Source: an uncultured bacterium
GTDB taxonomy: Bacteria > Cyanobacteriota > Vampirovibrionia > Gastranaerophilales > Gastranaerophilaceae
Reading direction: 5' to 3'
Assembly (NCBI GenBank): GCA_949296355.1
Contig: CASFPS010000001.1
Coordinates: 98,297-162,296, forward strand
DNA length: 64,000 bases
A model generated the notes under the pieces. It saw only the letters and a list, made by a program, of their open reading frames with translations. It was not told where the DNA came from and ran no database searches. The position numbers and the translations under genes are program-made. Positions within the stretch are counted from its first letter, which is position 1, and every line of letters starts with the position of its first letter. Shown here one piece after another: positions 41,940 through 51,580 of this stretch.

Positions 41940-44444
41940 ATGTTAGAAGAACAAATTGAGTTAGAAAAAAAGATAACCCAATGTTCTATAGACCGGTACA
42001 GAAGAGAGTTAGAAAAAGCCAAACAAACAGGAACTTATGGCTGTACTAAACCCGCAACTAAACTTTTATCAAGAATCCTTGATGACTATGTGGGAGCTAT
42101 CAAGCAGTATCTTGAGGACTATAGTAAAGGTAAAGCCGTAAGGTCGACATTAACAGCCGAGTTTATAACAAAGCTTGGTGATGTTGAGACAATAGCTTAT
42201 ATAACTGCAAAGACAATATTGAACTCAATCTGGGATACAACGGTTTCAACCACTGCTATGTATAAAGCAATAGGACAGGCTATTGAAGATGAGTTTAAGA
42301 TGAGAAAATATAAAGCAGAGAATAAGCATTATTATCAGACAATACAGGCAGATTTAAACAAGAGAGGTGCTAAGGCGAACAGGAAGAAATATGTTACATC
42401 TGCTGTATTTAATAAAAGATTGGAGTTTCATCTTGACAGGTGGACAGTAACAGAGAAGTTTCAGACAGGCTTAGTTTTAACAAATCTCTTTGTAACATCA
42501 ACTGGTCTTGTAGAATATGAGGATTTTTACAGAAAGAAAAAACACTATAAAGCAATAGTGCCGACAAAAGAGCTTGTAGAATGGTTTGAAGATATAAATG
42601 AAAAGCTTGAGGTTATGCAGCCTATATTTTTACCAATGGTTTGTCCTCCTAAAGACTGGACAGGAATATTTGAGGGCGGATATATAAGCCCTTACCTGAA
42701 GAAAAACAAACTGGTTAAGAATAATTCAAGAGAATATTTAAAACAATTGGAAACAGCTTCAATGCCGATAGTTTACGAGGCTATAAATCACTTACAAGCA
42801 ACTGGATGGGCTATAAATAAAAGAGTGTTGGAGGTTGTAAAAGCTTTATGGGAAGAGGGTAAGGCTATAGCTGAATTACCCGATAGGGAAGATACTCAGC
42901 CAATCCCTTACCCATATCCCGAACTTACAAAAGAGGATAGTAAAACAGAAGAACAGATAGAAGTAATTAAGAAATGGAAAAGGGAAACTTATGAGATACA
43001 TAAATCTAATGTTCAGAAACGGTCAGTTAGATTTTTAGTTAGTCAAATTATAAGGATAGCTGAACAGTTTAATAAATATGAGACAATATATTTTCCTTAC
43101 CAGATGGATTTTAGAGGCAGATTATATCCGATTCCTGTTTTATTACAGCCTCAAGGAAGTGACTTAGCAAAAGGGCTTCTGTATTTTAGCAGGGGTAAGC
43201 CTCTGAACAATGAGAAAGCAATAGAATGGTTTAAGATTCAAGGAGCAAATGTTTATGGATACGACAAAGAATGTTACAAGAAAAGAACAGAATGGGTTGA
43301 CCTTCACTCAGTGGAGATTAAACAATATGCACAAGACCCTTTGCAATATCGAGGGTGGGCTGAAGCGGATAAGCCTTTTCAATTTCTGGCTTGGTGCTTT
43401 GAATATAGTGATTGGACTAGCAATCCTGATACTTTTAAATCAAGGCTTCCAATCCAGCTCGATGGAACATGCAATGGACTCCAGCACTACTCCGCCCTCC
43501 TTAGAGATTATACCGGAGGGAGAGCTGTTAATCTCATAAATTCAGAAAAACCAAATGATATTTATTCAGTAGTAGCAGAAAGATTGGAGAAAAAATTAAA
43601 TGAAATTAAGAGCAGTACCAATAATAGCAAGCATATTATCAGCACTCAGCATAGCAGCTTGGGCTGTTGGAATGATACTGACAGGAGCTTTGCTTCACAT
43701 TGGCTGGGGCTTGGTATAAACAGAAAACTAACCAAACGTCCTGTAATGGTATTGCCTTATGGAGGAACTCTTTTAAGTTGCAGGGAGTATATTGCAGAGT
43801 ATTTAACGGATAATTATTCACCTAATTTTATATGGTCACAGTTTGGTGTAGGTGATAACCCGACAGATTGCACATTTAAAGCAGCAGTATGGTTATCCAA
43901 ACACCTTTGGGAAGCTATACAAGAGACTTTACAGGCTGCAATTGTGGGAATGGATTATCTAAAGAAAATTGCAAGGGCTGCGAATAAACAGGGTAGGTAC
44001 TTAGAATGGTTAACTCCGACAGGACTATTAGTAAGACAGGCTTACTGTTCAAGGAAAAGGAAAGAGATAAAGACAGAGCTTTATGGAAGTATTTTAAGAA
44101 CAACAGTAAATATTGATAATAATGATTTAGATAATCAGAGGCAGGTAAATGGTATTTGTCCAAACTTTATACATAGTCTTGATGCAGCTTGTTTAATGCT
44201 TTATCTGGTCAAGTGCAAGAAGGCAGGAATAACAAGTTTTATGACGGTACACGACTGCTACGGAGTACACGCAGCAGATACAGAAGAATCAGCAAGATTG
44301 TTAAGAGAAGCTTTTGTTGAAGTATACAGGCAGCCAATACTAGAAAACTTCACTCAGGATATTGGTGTAGAAGACATACCGCTGCCACCTGTTGGAAGTT
44401 TAGATATAGAAGAAGTTTTGAAGAGTGATTATTTTTTTAATTAG
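41940..44444 (+). CDS. Single-subunit DNA-dependent RNA polymerase (T7-like)
   Basis: At 834 residues it is close to T7 RNAP. Motif A LDGTCNGLQHYSALLRD contains the first catalytic Asp, motif B KRPVMVLPYGG includes the Lys and Tyr, and motif C MTVHDCYGVHAAD contains the second Asp. The DFRGRLYPIP palm segment is also intact. It should transcribe the late genes from its own promoters, which I could not identify with confidence. It defines the phage as Autographivirus-like, yet it is lysogenic. Confidence 0.96.
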   Translation: MLEEQIELEKKITQCSIDRYRRELEKAKQTGTYGCTKPATKLLSRILDDYVGAIKQYLEDYSKGKAVRSTLTAEFITKLGDVETIAYITAKTILNSIWDTTVSTTAMYKAIGQAIEDEFKMRKYKAENKHYYQTIQADLNKRGAKANRKKYVTSAVFNKRLEFHLDRWTVTEKFQTGLVLTNLFVTSTGLVEYEDFYRKKKHYKAIVPTKELVEWFEDINEKLEVMQPIFLPMVCPPKDWTGIFEGGYISPYLKKNKLVKNNSREYLKQLETASMPIVYEAINHLQATGWAINKRVLEVVKALWEEGKAIAELPDREDTQPIPYPYPELTKEDSKTEEQIEVIKKWKRETYEIHKSNVQKRSVRFLVSQIIRIAEQFNKYETIYFPYQMDFRGRLYPIPVLLQPQGSDLAKGLLYFSRGKPLNNEKAIEWFKIQGANVYGYDKECYKKRTEWVDLHSVEIKQYAQDPLQYRGWAEADKPFQFLAWCFEYSDWTSNPDTFKSRLPIQLDGTCNGLQHYSALLRDYTGGRAVNLINSEKPNDIYSVVAERLEKKLNEIKSSTNNSKHIISTQHSSLGCWNDTDRSFASHWLGLGINRKLTKRPVMVLPYGGTLLSCREYIAEYLTDNYSPNFIWSQFGVGDNPTDCTFKAAVWLSKHLWEAIQETLQAAIVGMDYLKKIARAANKQGRYLEWLTPTGLLVRQAYCSRKRKEIKTELYGSILRTTVNIDNNDLDNQRQVNGICPNFIHSLDAACLMLYLVKCKKAGITSFMTVHDCYGVHAADTEESARLLREAFVEVYRQPILENFTQDIGVEDIPLPPVGSLDIEEVLKSDYFFN

Positions 44445-44453
44445 GAGAGCAAA

Positions 44454-44933
44454 ATGACAACAAGTATTTTAGAACAAGCAACAGAATTAAGAGAAAAAGC
44501 ACAGGAAATGTTGGCTAAAGCAAAAGAACTGGAACAAAAGGTAAAAAAAGAAAATAAAGTACAGCTATGGAAACCTAGTATAGGTAACATGTTTTATTAT
44601 GTCTCTAGTGGAGGAACTGTAGATTATACCTTTAGTACATTTTCTTCTAAGAATTTCAATTGGTATCGAACAGCAGCAGACGCCCAAAGAGCAGTTTTTG
44701 AAGAACGTATAACAAGAATGTTAAAGAAGCTGGCTGAAGCATTAAACCAACCGGATTGTGCGTGTAATTATTATATTGTTTATGACGTGATAAATGAAAG
44801 TTTAAAGTTACAAGAGATTTATCTACCTTTTAAGAATTGTGGAACAATATATTGCTCTAGCACAGAATTTTTAAATAAAGCCATTGAATTAATAGGTGAA
44901 GACGACTTAATCAAGTATATCCGAGGTTATTAA
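44454..44933 (+). CDS. Phage protein of unknown function
   Basis: The 159-residue protein has an N-terminal coiled coil (TELREKAQEMLAKAKELEQK), then KPSIGNMFYYVSSGGTV and an alpha/beta C-terminus. This layout recurs in many unnamed phage proteins. SD TAGGAGAG. It lies between RNAP and SSB. Confidence 0.6.
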   Translation: MTTSILEQATELREKAQEMLAKAKELEQKVKKENKVQLWKPSIGNMFYYVSSGGTVDYTFSTFSSKNFNWYRTAADAQRAVFEERITRMLKKLAEALNQPDCACNYYIVYDVINESLKLQEIYLPFKNCGTIYCSSTEFLNKAIELIGEDDLIKYIRGY

Positions 44934-45043
44934 TGAATAAAAATATTCCAGATAGAAAGATTATAAAGCTAAACTGGAAACCTAAATCCAGTATTTTAGC
45001 TATAGGTTTATTCAATTTTATAAAGAAAAAGGATAGGAAATGA
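44933..45043 (+). CDS. Possible small basic protein
   Basis: A 36-residue lysine-rich frame (KIIKLNWKPKSS, LFNFIKKKDRK) starts at TAATG, overlapping the previous stop, and ends at ATGA, overlapping the next start. The gapless tiling supports it, but no SD of note exists. Confidence 0.4.
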   Translation: MNKNIPDRKIIKLNWKPKSSILAIGLFNFIKKKDRK

Positions 45044-45267
45044 GGAAATATAAACCATTTAACGACTACCAGACAAATGAAGAACTTTTTGAAAAGCTTG
45101 GGTATAAGACATATCAGCCTAAGATAGGTAGTTTAGGAAGAGCAATAATGGAAGCAAGTAAACATCACAGGTCGATTAGCTGGCTAAAGAAACAGCTAGA
45201 TGTTTATTTCAATAAATTAAGACAGCAAAAAGGAAAAGAATGTACAAAAACAAAACAGCAGAAATAA
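45040..45267 (+). CDS. Phage protein of unknown function
   Basis: This is a 75-residue basic protein (YKPFNDYQTNEELFEKLGYK). SD AAAAGGA. It overlaps the next gene by 28 bp. Confidence 0.5.
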   Translation: MRKYKPFNDYQTNEELFEKLGYKTYQPKIGSLGRAIMEASKHHRSISWLKKQLDVYFNKLRQQKGKECTKTKQQK

Positions 45268-45530
45268 TCTATGACCAGATGCTGAGAACAACCTGTAAAG
45301 AGGTTTCTCAGGCTTCATTAAGGGTTATGGATTCAATACAAGGGGAAAAGGTTTGTAACCAGATGCTAGGACTTGCAGCAGCATTAATATGTATGCTTCA
45401 TCAATATGGACTTAACCATATAGATGTACTGGGAATAGCAGATAACATGGTTTACTCAGGTGAGAATAACAATATGAAACCTGATTTTAAAGCAATACAA
45501 AGTTTTATGAAAAATGAATGGGAGATTTAA
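45240..45530 (+). CDS. Phage protein of unknown function
   Basis: The 96-residue helical protein (IIYDQMLRTTCKEVSQASLR, LGLAAALICMLHQYGLNHID) is preceded by AAAAGGAAAAG. It overlaps the SSB start by one base (TAATG). Confidence 0.5.
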   Translation: MYKNKTAEIIYDQMLRTTCKEVSQASLRVMDSIQGEKVCNQMLGLAAALICMLHQYGLNHIDVLGIADNMVYSGENNNMKPDFKAIQSFMKNEWEI

Positions 45531-46180
45531 TGGCGAATAACAAAGAACATATTACAGAAAAATATGTAACAGGTAAAGGCGAGCTAACGGGGTTTATAGC
45601 ACTAACAAAGCCTTCAACAAAGTTTAATAAGCAAGGTATTTTTTCAACCTATATTTTACTTGATAAAAAAGATGGTGAAGCCCTTGTTAATAAAATGAAA
45701 GAAGTAAGAACAGAGCAATTTAAGAAATATGGCAAAGGAACAAAAGTTGCAGAATTACAATGTAATCCTTATGAGATAGTTAATGAAGAAACAGGCGAAG
45801 CAACACCAGACCCAAAAGGACGTTATATCCTGACAGCTAAGGCTAATGCTTATATTGAAAATGGTAAAATAGGCTATAGACCGCAAATTATCAACGCAAA
45901 AAAACAGCCTGTTAAGAATATATCAATAGGCGAAGGAACAATAGCAAGACTGGGTGTTACTCTTTCGGGGTATTCTGTAGCCGGAAAAACAGGGGTTTCA
46001 GTAAAGCTTGGTATGGTTCAGATTATAGACCTTGTGGAATATATAGGAGGAGGCTTCTCTACTGATATGTTCGATGAGGAAGAAGGCTTTGACGGGGTTG
46101 GAGAAGAGTTCGATGATTCTCCGATAGTTACTGAAGATGGTTCAGAAGAAGAAGAAGAGGATGAAGAAGCTGATTTCTAG
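45530..46180 (+). CDS. ssDNA-binding protein (T7 gp2.5-like)
   Basis: The 216-residue protein has an OB-fold body (GKGELTGFIALTKPSTKFNK, KGRYILTAKANAYIENG) and an acidic tail ending EADF. A terminal aromatic after acidic residues is the hallmark of gp2.5, which contacts polymerase and helicase. The start at 45530 is preferred over 45518 because GGGAG lies 5 nt upstream. Confidence 0.88.
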   Translation: MANNKEHITEKYVTGKGELTGFIALTKPSTKFNKQGIFSTYILLDKKDGEALVNKMKEVRTEQFKKYGKGTKVAELQCNPYEIVNEETGEATPDPKGRYILTAKANAYIENGKIGYRPQIINAKKQPVKNISIGEGTIARLGVTLSGYSVAGKTGVSVKLGMVQIIDLVEYIGGGFSTDMFDEEEGFDGVGEEFDDSPIVTEDGSEEEEEDEEADF

Positions 46181-46191
46181 GAGTAAATAAA

Positions 46192-46611
46192 TTGGCTAAA
46201 GCTAAAAACTTAACCTCAAAACAGGTCGGACTGATACAAGGTTTCAGGTCTGGTTTAGAAGAAAAGATTGCCAAGCAGCTTAAAGAAGCCGGAATTGACC
46301 CAAAATTTGAAACACTAAAGCTGCCATACAGGGTAGAAAAGAATTGTACATATACACCGGATTTTCCTGTTGGTAAACATATAATCATTGAAACCAAAGG
46401 AAGATTTCAAACAGCAGACAGAATGAAAATGCTGTTGGTTCAAAAACAGCACCCTGAATATGAGTTCAGATTTATATTCAGTAATTCTAATGCAAAAATA
46501 TCAAAAGTTTCTAATACAACTTATGGCAGATGGTGTGAGAAGAATGGGTTTAAGTATGCGGATAAAATAGTTCCGCAAGAGTGGATTGAAGAAATATTAA
46601 AGGAGAAATAA
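46192..46611 (+). CDS. Endonuclease I / Holliday junction resolvase (T7 gp3-like)
   Basis: This is a 139-residue protein with the catalytic YTPDF...IIETKGRF arrangement (Asp, Glu, Lys) and an early Glu in SGLEEKIAKQL. In T7 the enzyme resolves branched DNA and degrades host DNA. It starts with TTG at 46192 behind TAGGAG. Confidence 0.9.
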   Translation: MAKAKNLTSKQVGLIQGFRSGLEEKIAKQLKEAGIDPKFETLKLPYRVEKNCTYTPDFPVGKHIIIETKGRFQTADRMKMLLVQKQHPEYEFRFIFSNSNAKISKVSNTTYGRWCEKNGFKYADKIVPQEWIEEILKEK

Positions 46612-46806
46612 ATGGGATTAAAAGACATTATTAGCGGTTTAAATACGTTAGGTAGAGCTGTTAAATTTCTAAAACAGCAAGATGATTTAAAAGAACAGGC
46701 AAAAACTCTTATAGAGGAAGTAAGAAATGTAATCAATATATTTGAAAAATATGTTCTGAATCTTAAAGATGTATTGGAGAAGTTGAAGGGGTTATTAAAT
46801 AAATAA
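46612..46806 (+). CDS. Small coiled-coil protein
   Basis: This is a 64-residue helical protein (RAVKFLKQQDDLKEQAKTLI, VLNLKDVLEKLKGLL) with AAGGAG upstream. It lies between endonuclease I and primase-helicase and shares its last base with the next start. Function unknown. Confidence 0.5.
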   Translation: MGLKDIISGLNTLGRAVKFLKQQDDLKEQAKTLIEEVRNVINIFEKYVLNLKDVLEKLKGLLNK

Positions 46807-48392
46807 TGTCACAGGCACACCAACCTTGTCCTAAATGCGGTTCAAGTGATGCCCTGTTGATAAATGATGATGGTTCTACCAAGTGTTTTTCTTGTGGAGA
46901 GTTCACACCTAGTGTTTCTCCACAGAAGGAAAACACACCTGAAGAGTTCTTAAAAGGTGTTGCAAGAGCTATTCCTCAAAGATGTTTAAACCAGGAAACC
47001 TGTAAAAAATATAAATACAATACAGGCACTTATAAAGGCAAAGAGGTTCAAATTGCTACATACAGAGACTTAGACGGCAATCCTGTCTTTCAGAAGATAC
47101 GCTTTGTGGAAGATAAGCAGTTTATGATTATAGGTAAGTTTAAGCCTTTATTATATGGAGCTCACCTGTTTAAAGGAAACAATAAAAAACTGATTATTAC
47201 TGAAGGAGAAATCGATTGTTTAAGTGTTTCTCAGGTCATAAACGGTTATCCGGTTGTTTCTATTCCAAACGGTGCAAATAATGCAAAAGCAGCTATAAAA
47301 GAAAATCTTGAATGGTTAGAGCGTTTTGAAGAGGTTGTGCTTTGTTTTGATATGGATGAAGCCGGAAGGAAAGCAGTAAAAGAATGTGCACCTTTATTTT
47401 CCATAGGGAAGGTCAAAGTAATGTCTTTACCTTTAAAAGACCCTAATGAAATGCTCAAGGCAGGAAAGATTGAAGAGCTTTATAAAGCAACCTGGAATGG
47501 TGCAGAATACAGACCTGATGGAATAGTTTCCGGTTCGGAGCTTTGGGAAGAGATAGATAAGCCTGTATGTTATGGACTTAGCTACCCTTGGAAGAAACTA
47601 ACCGAGTTAACTTATGGTATCAGAACTTCTGAATTAATTGTTTTCGGAGCAGGCACAGGTATGGGAAAGACAGAGTTTTTTAAGGAGATTGAAGCACATC
47701 TTCTGTTAGAACATAAACAGAAAATAGGTATTATCCATCTTGAGGAACAAACACGAGAAACAATATTAGGGCTTATGAGTAAACATAGTTCTATAAAGTT
47801 TCATTTACCATCAGCAGAGTATACAGAAGAACAGAAAAGGAAAGCTTTTGATGAAACAATTGGAACAAACCGAGTTTTTATATATGACAGCTTTGGAACA
47901 TGTGACCTTGAAACAATCAAGAATACCATTAGGTACATGGTTAAAGGCAAAGATTGCAAATATGTATTTCTCGACCATATCACTGCTCTTGGTGATGGGC
48001 TTGAAGATGGTAACAATGTTAATCAATATATGCGCCGTGTTGTCTCAGAGCTTGCAAATCTCACAAGAGAGTTGGATTTTACATTATTTACAATTTCACA
48101 TTTACGAAAATCTGAAGGCAAAAAGCCTCATGAAGAAGGCGGAAGGGTTCATCTTGATGATTTATACGGGGCTGCTGCTCTTAAGCAATGGGCTAGCTAT
48201 GTATTTGGATTGGAACGTAACCAGCAGGCTGTGGATGAAGAAATACGACATACAACAACGCTTAGATGCCTTAAAGACAGGTATACCGGGTTAGCAGCAG
48301 GGCAGACAATACAGATTAAATATAACAAAGATACCGGAAGATTAATTGAAAGTGAAGGAGAGTATCAAGATATTACGGAGGATGATTTTTAA
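46806..48392 (+). CDS. Primase-helicase (T7 gp4-like)
   Basis: The protein is 528 residues. A zinc ribbon (CPKCGSSDALL...CFSCGE, residues 8-38) and a TOPRIM domain with ITEGEIDCLS and CFDMDEAGRKA form the primase. The RecA-like helicase has Walker A GAGTGMGKTEF and KYVFLDHITAL. It unwinds DNA 5' to 3' and primes lagging-strand synthesis with the phage polymerase encoded just downstream. Confidence 0.95.
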   Translation: MSQAHQPCPKCGSSDALLINDDGSTKCFSCGEFTPSVSPQKENTPEEFLKGVARAIPQRCLNQETCKKYKYNTGTYKGKEVQIATYRDLDGNPVFQKIRFVEDKQFMIIGKFKPLLYGAHLFKGNNKKLIITEGEIDCLSVSQVINGYPVVSIPNGANNAKAAIKENLEWLERFEEVVLCFDMDEAGRKAVKECAPLFSIGKVKVMSLPLKDPNEMLKAGKIEELYKATWNGAEYRPDGIVSGSELWEEIDKPVCYGLSYPWKKLTELTYGIRTSELIVFGAGTGMGKTEFFKEIEAHLLLEHKQKIGIIHLEEQTRETILGLMSKHSSIKFHLPSAEYTEEQKRKAFDETIGTNRVFIYDSFGTCDLETIKNTIRYMVKGKDCKYVFLDHITALGDGLEDGNNVNQYMRRVVSELANLTRELDFTLFTISHLRKSEGKKPHEEGGRVHLDDLYGAAALKQWASYVFGLERNQQAVDEEIRHTTTLRCLKDRYTGLAAGQTIQIKYNKDTGRLIESEGEYQDITEDDF

Positions 48393-48604
48393 TGACAGAA
48401 AAAAGAATAATTAGTAACAGTGGAAGGATTGAACACGGGTGGGGCACTTCAAAATACAGGCTGGAGTGGGCAGGGGATTGGACTGTAGAAGAATTGGTAA
48501 ATTACTGTGATGGTGGCAGCGGAAACTATGGAGGAAGAATTGATGACTTTAGACAAACAGAAAACGGAACATACAAAGGAACAGTTTGTGTCTACTATGA
48601 TTGA
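48392..48604 (+). CDS. Small phage protein of unknown function
   Basis: The 70-residue protein contains EHGWGTSKYRLEWAGDWTVE and a Gly-rich NYCDGGSGNYGGR. A good SD (GGAGG) precedes the ATG. It lies between helicase and polymerase. Confidence 0.55.
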   Translation: MTEKRIISNSGRIEHGWGTSKYRLEWAGDWTVEELVNYCDGGSGNYGGRIDDFRQTENGTYKGTVCVYYD

Positions 48605-48749
48605 TGAGGATGAAGAACTAACTGGTGAGAACTGTCCTGTATGCGATTATCCTATCGTTTTAGAGATGGGATTAGAGGTTTGTTATAACTGCGGCTGGTC
48701 TAAAGATGATGAAGGTGCAGATGAAATGGAAGGATATTATGAAGAATGA
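48597..48749 (+). CDS. Small zinc-ribbon protein
   Basis: This is a 50-residue acidic protein with CPVCDYPIVLEMGLEVCYNC, a two-CxxC zinc ribbon. The start at 48597 overlaps the preceding stop; an in-frame ATG at 48507 would lie within the upstream gene and give an unlikely N-terminus. It overlaps the polymerase start by ATGA. Confidence 0.6.
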   Translation: MIDEDEELTGENCPVCDYPIVLEMGLEVCYNCGWSKDDEGADEMEGYYEE

Positions 48750-50548
48750 CCTTGATATTTGATATAGAGACGGATGCCCTTCTGGATTCTCTAACCGCTA
48801 TTCACTGTATGGTAATACTGGATACTGAAACAGGACAGGTTTTTAATTGTAAAAATATGAAAAACAGTCTGACTGACGGTGAATATTTATCAATCGAAGC
48901 CGGTATATCAATGCTTCAGGATGCAGACGAGATATCAGGACATAACATTGTAAAATTTGATATTCCTGCAATACAGAAAGTATACCCAAAATTTAATCCT
49001 AAAGGGAAAATCTTTGATACATTGCTGATGTCCAAACTCGTTTATCCTGATATAGGTGAGATAGATGATAGAAATATTAGAAAAGGCAGGTTTCCTAAAA
49101 AACTAAGAGGTAAATACTCCCTAAAAGCCTGGGGTTACAGGCTGGGAGAACTGAAAGGAGAATATTGTGAACAGGAAGATTGTTGGGCTGAATGGTCGAT
49201 TGATATGCAGAGGTATTGTGAGCAGGACGTTATGGTTACTAAGAAATTATTTGACCTGCTCAGAAGCAAGAACATATCAGAAGAAGCCATAAAACTTGAG
49301 CATCAGTTTGCACAAATAATATTCAATCAAGAACAAAGAGGGGTTTATTTTGATAAAGTTAAAGCTGTAGAACTTGCAGCACAATTGACAGAAGAAAAAA
49401 TCAAACTTGAGCATAAACTTAAAGAAACCTTTCCAAACGAAATTAAGGAGGAAACTTTTATTCCAAAAGTTAATAATTCAAAGAGAGGATATATCAAAGG
49501 AAAGCCTTTTGTTAAGAAGATTGAAATAGAGTTTAATCCTGCCTCAAGACAAATGATAGCAGACAGGCTGATTAAAAAGTACAATTGGAAACCAAAGAAA
49601 CTCTCTCCGACAGGACTCCCTGTAATTGATGAAGAAGTTTTGGAAGAACTAAACTTTGAAGAAGCACCTTTATTAAAAGAATATTTCTTAGTAATAAAGA
49701 CTTTAGGACAGCTTTCAGACGGTAAAAACGCTTGGTTAAAGCTAATTGCGCCGGATGGGGCTATCCACGGTCGGGTTGATACTATAGGTGCTGTAACAGG
49801 CAGGTGTACCCATAATTCGCCTAATCTGGCACAGGTGCCGGCTGTAGGCGGGTTTATGGGTAAGGAATGCAGAGAACTCTTTAGAGCAAGAGAAGGCTAT
49901 AAGTTAGTTGGTACTGATGCTTCAGGTCTTGAGCTTAGATGCTTAGCTCATTATATGAATGATGAGGAATACACACATGAAATACTTAATGGAGATATTC
50001 ACACCAAAAACCAGCTTGCAGCAGGACTGCCAACAAGGAATAATGCTAAGACATTCATATATGGGTTTTTGTATGGGGCAGGGGATGCCAAGATTGGCTC
50101 AATTACCGGTAAAGGTGCAAAGGAAGGCAAGGCAATTAAAGAAAGATTTCTTAAATCTTTACCAAAACTTAAAAAGCTCACTGATGGGGTAAAACATAAA
50201 ATTAAAACCAGAGGCTATTTAAAAGGTATTGACGGCAGAATCTTAAAGGTAAGAGAACAGTATAAGGGTTTAAATGTCCTTTTACAATCCGCAGGGGCAA
50301 TAGTTATGAAAAAAGCGTTATGTATATTAGTTGATGATATAAAAGCAAAAGGTTGGAAAATCAATGAAGATATAGCTTTTGTTCTAAATGTACATGATGA
50401 ATATCAGGCAGAAGTAAAGCCTGAGCTTGTTGAAGAATACAAAGTAATGGCGGTAGAAGCAATAAAAAGAGCCGGAGAATATTTTGGATTCAGGTGTCCT
50501 CTAACAGGCGAAGCTAAGGTAGGTCAGTCTTGGTATGAGACACACTAA
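48746..50548 (+). CDS. DNA polymerase, family A with 3'-5' exonuclease (T7 gp5-like)
   Basis: The protein is 600 residues. The proofreading domain begins LIFDIETDALLDSL (DxE) and continues with GHNIVKFDIPA. Polymerase motif A is GTDASGLELRCLAHY, motif B NNAKTFIYGFLYGAG, and motif C LNVHDEYQAEV. All catalytic acids are present. It overlaps the small zinc protein upstream and the endonuclease VII gene downstream. Confidence 0.96.
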   Translation: MTLIFDIETDALLDSLTAIHCMVILDTETGQVFNCKNMKNSLTDGEYLSIEAGISMLQDADEISGHNIVKFDIPAIQKVYPKFNPKGKIFDTLLMSKLVYPDIGEIDDRNIRKGRFPKKLRGKYSLKAWGYRLGELKGEYCEQEDCWAEWSIDMQRYCEQDVMVTKKLFDLLRSKNISEEAIKLEHQFAQIIFNQEQRGVYFDKVKAVELAAQLTEEKIKLEHKLKETFPNEIKEETFIPKVNNSKRGYIKGKPFVKKIEIEFNPASRQMIADRLIKKYNWKPKKLSPTGLPVIDEEVLEELNFEEAPLLKEYFLVIKTLGQLSDGKNAWLKLIAPDGAIHGRVDTIGAVTGRCTHNSPNLAQVPAVGGFMGKECRELFRAREGYKLVGTDASGLELRCLAHYMNDEEYTHEILNGDIHTKNQLAAGLPTRNNAKTFIYGFLYGAGDAKIGSITGKGAKEGKAIKERFLKSLPKLKKLTDGVKHKIKTRGYLKGIDGRILKVREQYKGLNVLLQSAGAIVMKKALCILVDDIKAKGWKINEDIAFVLNVHDEYQAEVKPELVEEYKVMAVEAIKRAGEYFGFRCPLTGEAKVGQSWYETH

Positions 50549-50969
50549 AACTTGCAACAGGTGTGGTCAAGAAAAACCTATAACAGATTTTCATAATTCT
50601 TCAAGAACAAAGGATGGGAAGAACTATTATTGTAAAGATTGTGAAAATGCTAGGAATAGGCAATATAGAGGAACAACTAATAAAAAGAATTGGAAACTTA
50701 AAAATAGGTTTAAAATAACTTATCAAGATTATTTAAACTTATTAAAAATACAAAATTATAAATGTTTGATTTGTGGCTGTGATTATACTGCCTACAAAGA
50801 AGAATTTAATAGAGAATTTTGTGTTGACCATAATCACAAGACAGGAGAAGTAAGAGGTTTATTGTGTACTGCTTGTAATAGAGCTTTAGGTTTGTTTAAA
50901 GATAACCCTAATATTTTAAGAAAAGCAACAGAATATTTAGAGGAAAGAGGTAGTTATGACACACACTAA
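50535..50969 (+). CDS. Endonuclease VII-like HNH nuclease (copy 1)
   Basis: This is a 144-residue protein with an N-terminal zinc knuckle (CNRCGQEKPITDF...CKDC) and the recombination endonuclease VII core: CLICGCDY, VDHNHKTGEVRGLLC and CNRALGLFKDNP. Such enzymes cut branched DNA or act as free-standing homing nucleases. A paralogue follows at 51243. Confidence 0.85.
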   Translation: MRHTKTCNRCGQEKPITDFHNSSRTKDGKNYYCKDCENARNRQYRGTTNKKNWKLKNRFKITYQDYLNLLKIQNYKCLICGCDYTAYKEEFNREFCVDHNHKTGEVRGLLCTACNRALGLFKDNPNILRKATEYLEERGSYDTH

Positions 50970-51108
50970 TGATGACATATTAAATACGATTTTTGAAGTA
51001 TTTAAGCCAATAGAAACAAAAGAAGAAATCACAAGGGCTTATATTGAAGGAAAAATAACGAAAAATGAATTTCTAAAGAGGATGAAGAGTATAGATGTTC
51101 ACATATAA
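50956..51108 (+). CDS. Small phage protein of unknown function
   Basis: A 50-residue frame (HTNDDILNTIFEVFKPIETK, EGKITKNEFLKRMKS) with AGAGG about 6 nt upstream, overlapping the end of the preceding gene. The helical composition looks coding. No family recognised. Confidence 0.5.
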   Translation: MTHTNDDILNTIFEVFKPIETKEEITRAYIEGKITKNEFLKRMKSIDVHI

Positions 51109-51262
51109 AGATATGACATTTTGTGCTAATAAAAAATGCACAAAAGAATGCCCAAGGAGGTTAACACCGAAAATAGAAGAAACTTGTAAGAATGAGGGCT
51201 GGTGGTATGCCTGTGCGTTTTTTAACTGTGAGGATAATAAGAGTGTTGAAGAAATGTCCTAA
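51095..51262 (+). CDS. Small cysteine-rich phage protein
   Basis: This is a 55-residue protein with six cysteines (FCANKKCTKECP, ETCKNEGWWYACAFFNCED), suggesting a metal or disulfide site. GAGGATGAAGAG precedes it, and it overlaps both neighbours as is usual here. Confidence 0.5.
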   Translation: MFTYKDMTFCANKKCTKECPRRLTPKIEETCKNEGWWYACAFFNCEDNKSVEEMS

Positions 51263-51578
51263 GTGCGGTCGTATTCTTCCTGCAAGTATGTTTGCTCCAA
51301 ATACAAGGCATTGCAAAATTTGTAGAAGGGATTATGACTGGCAGTATAAGTATGGTATAAGCCCTGAACAATATTATGAATTATGGCAAAAACAAAACGG
51401 TAAATGTCAAATATGCGGTAAAGAATTACCTGATGGAGAATATTTACATATAGACCATAATAAAGAATCAGGAGAAATTAGAGGATTATTATGCAGAGAT
51501 TGTAATTTAGGTTTGGGAAATTTCAAAGATAATCCGGTTAATTTAAGAAAAGCAGCAGAATATTTAGAGGAAAAGTAA
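51243..51578 (+). CDS. Endonuclease VII-like HNH nuclease (copy 2)
   Basis: This is a 111-residue paralogue of the gene at 50535: CPKCGRILP, CQICGKELPDGEYLHIDHNK, GEIRGLLCRDCNLGLGNFKD. The GTG start at 51243 behind GAGGAT is preferred because upstream in-frame sequence belongs to the cysteine-rich gene. Two such nucleases flanking small genes suggest duplication or homing. Confidence 0.82.
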   Translation: MLKKCPKCGRILPASMFAPNTRHCKICRRDYDWQYKYGISPEQYYELWQKQNGKCQICGKELPDGEYLHIDHNKESGEIRGLLCRDCNLGLGNFKDNPVNLRKAAEYLEEK

Positions 51579-51580
51579 TA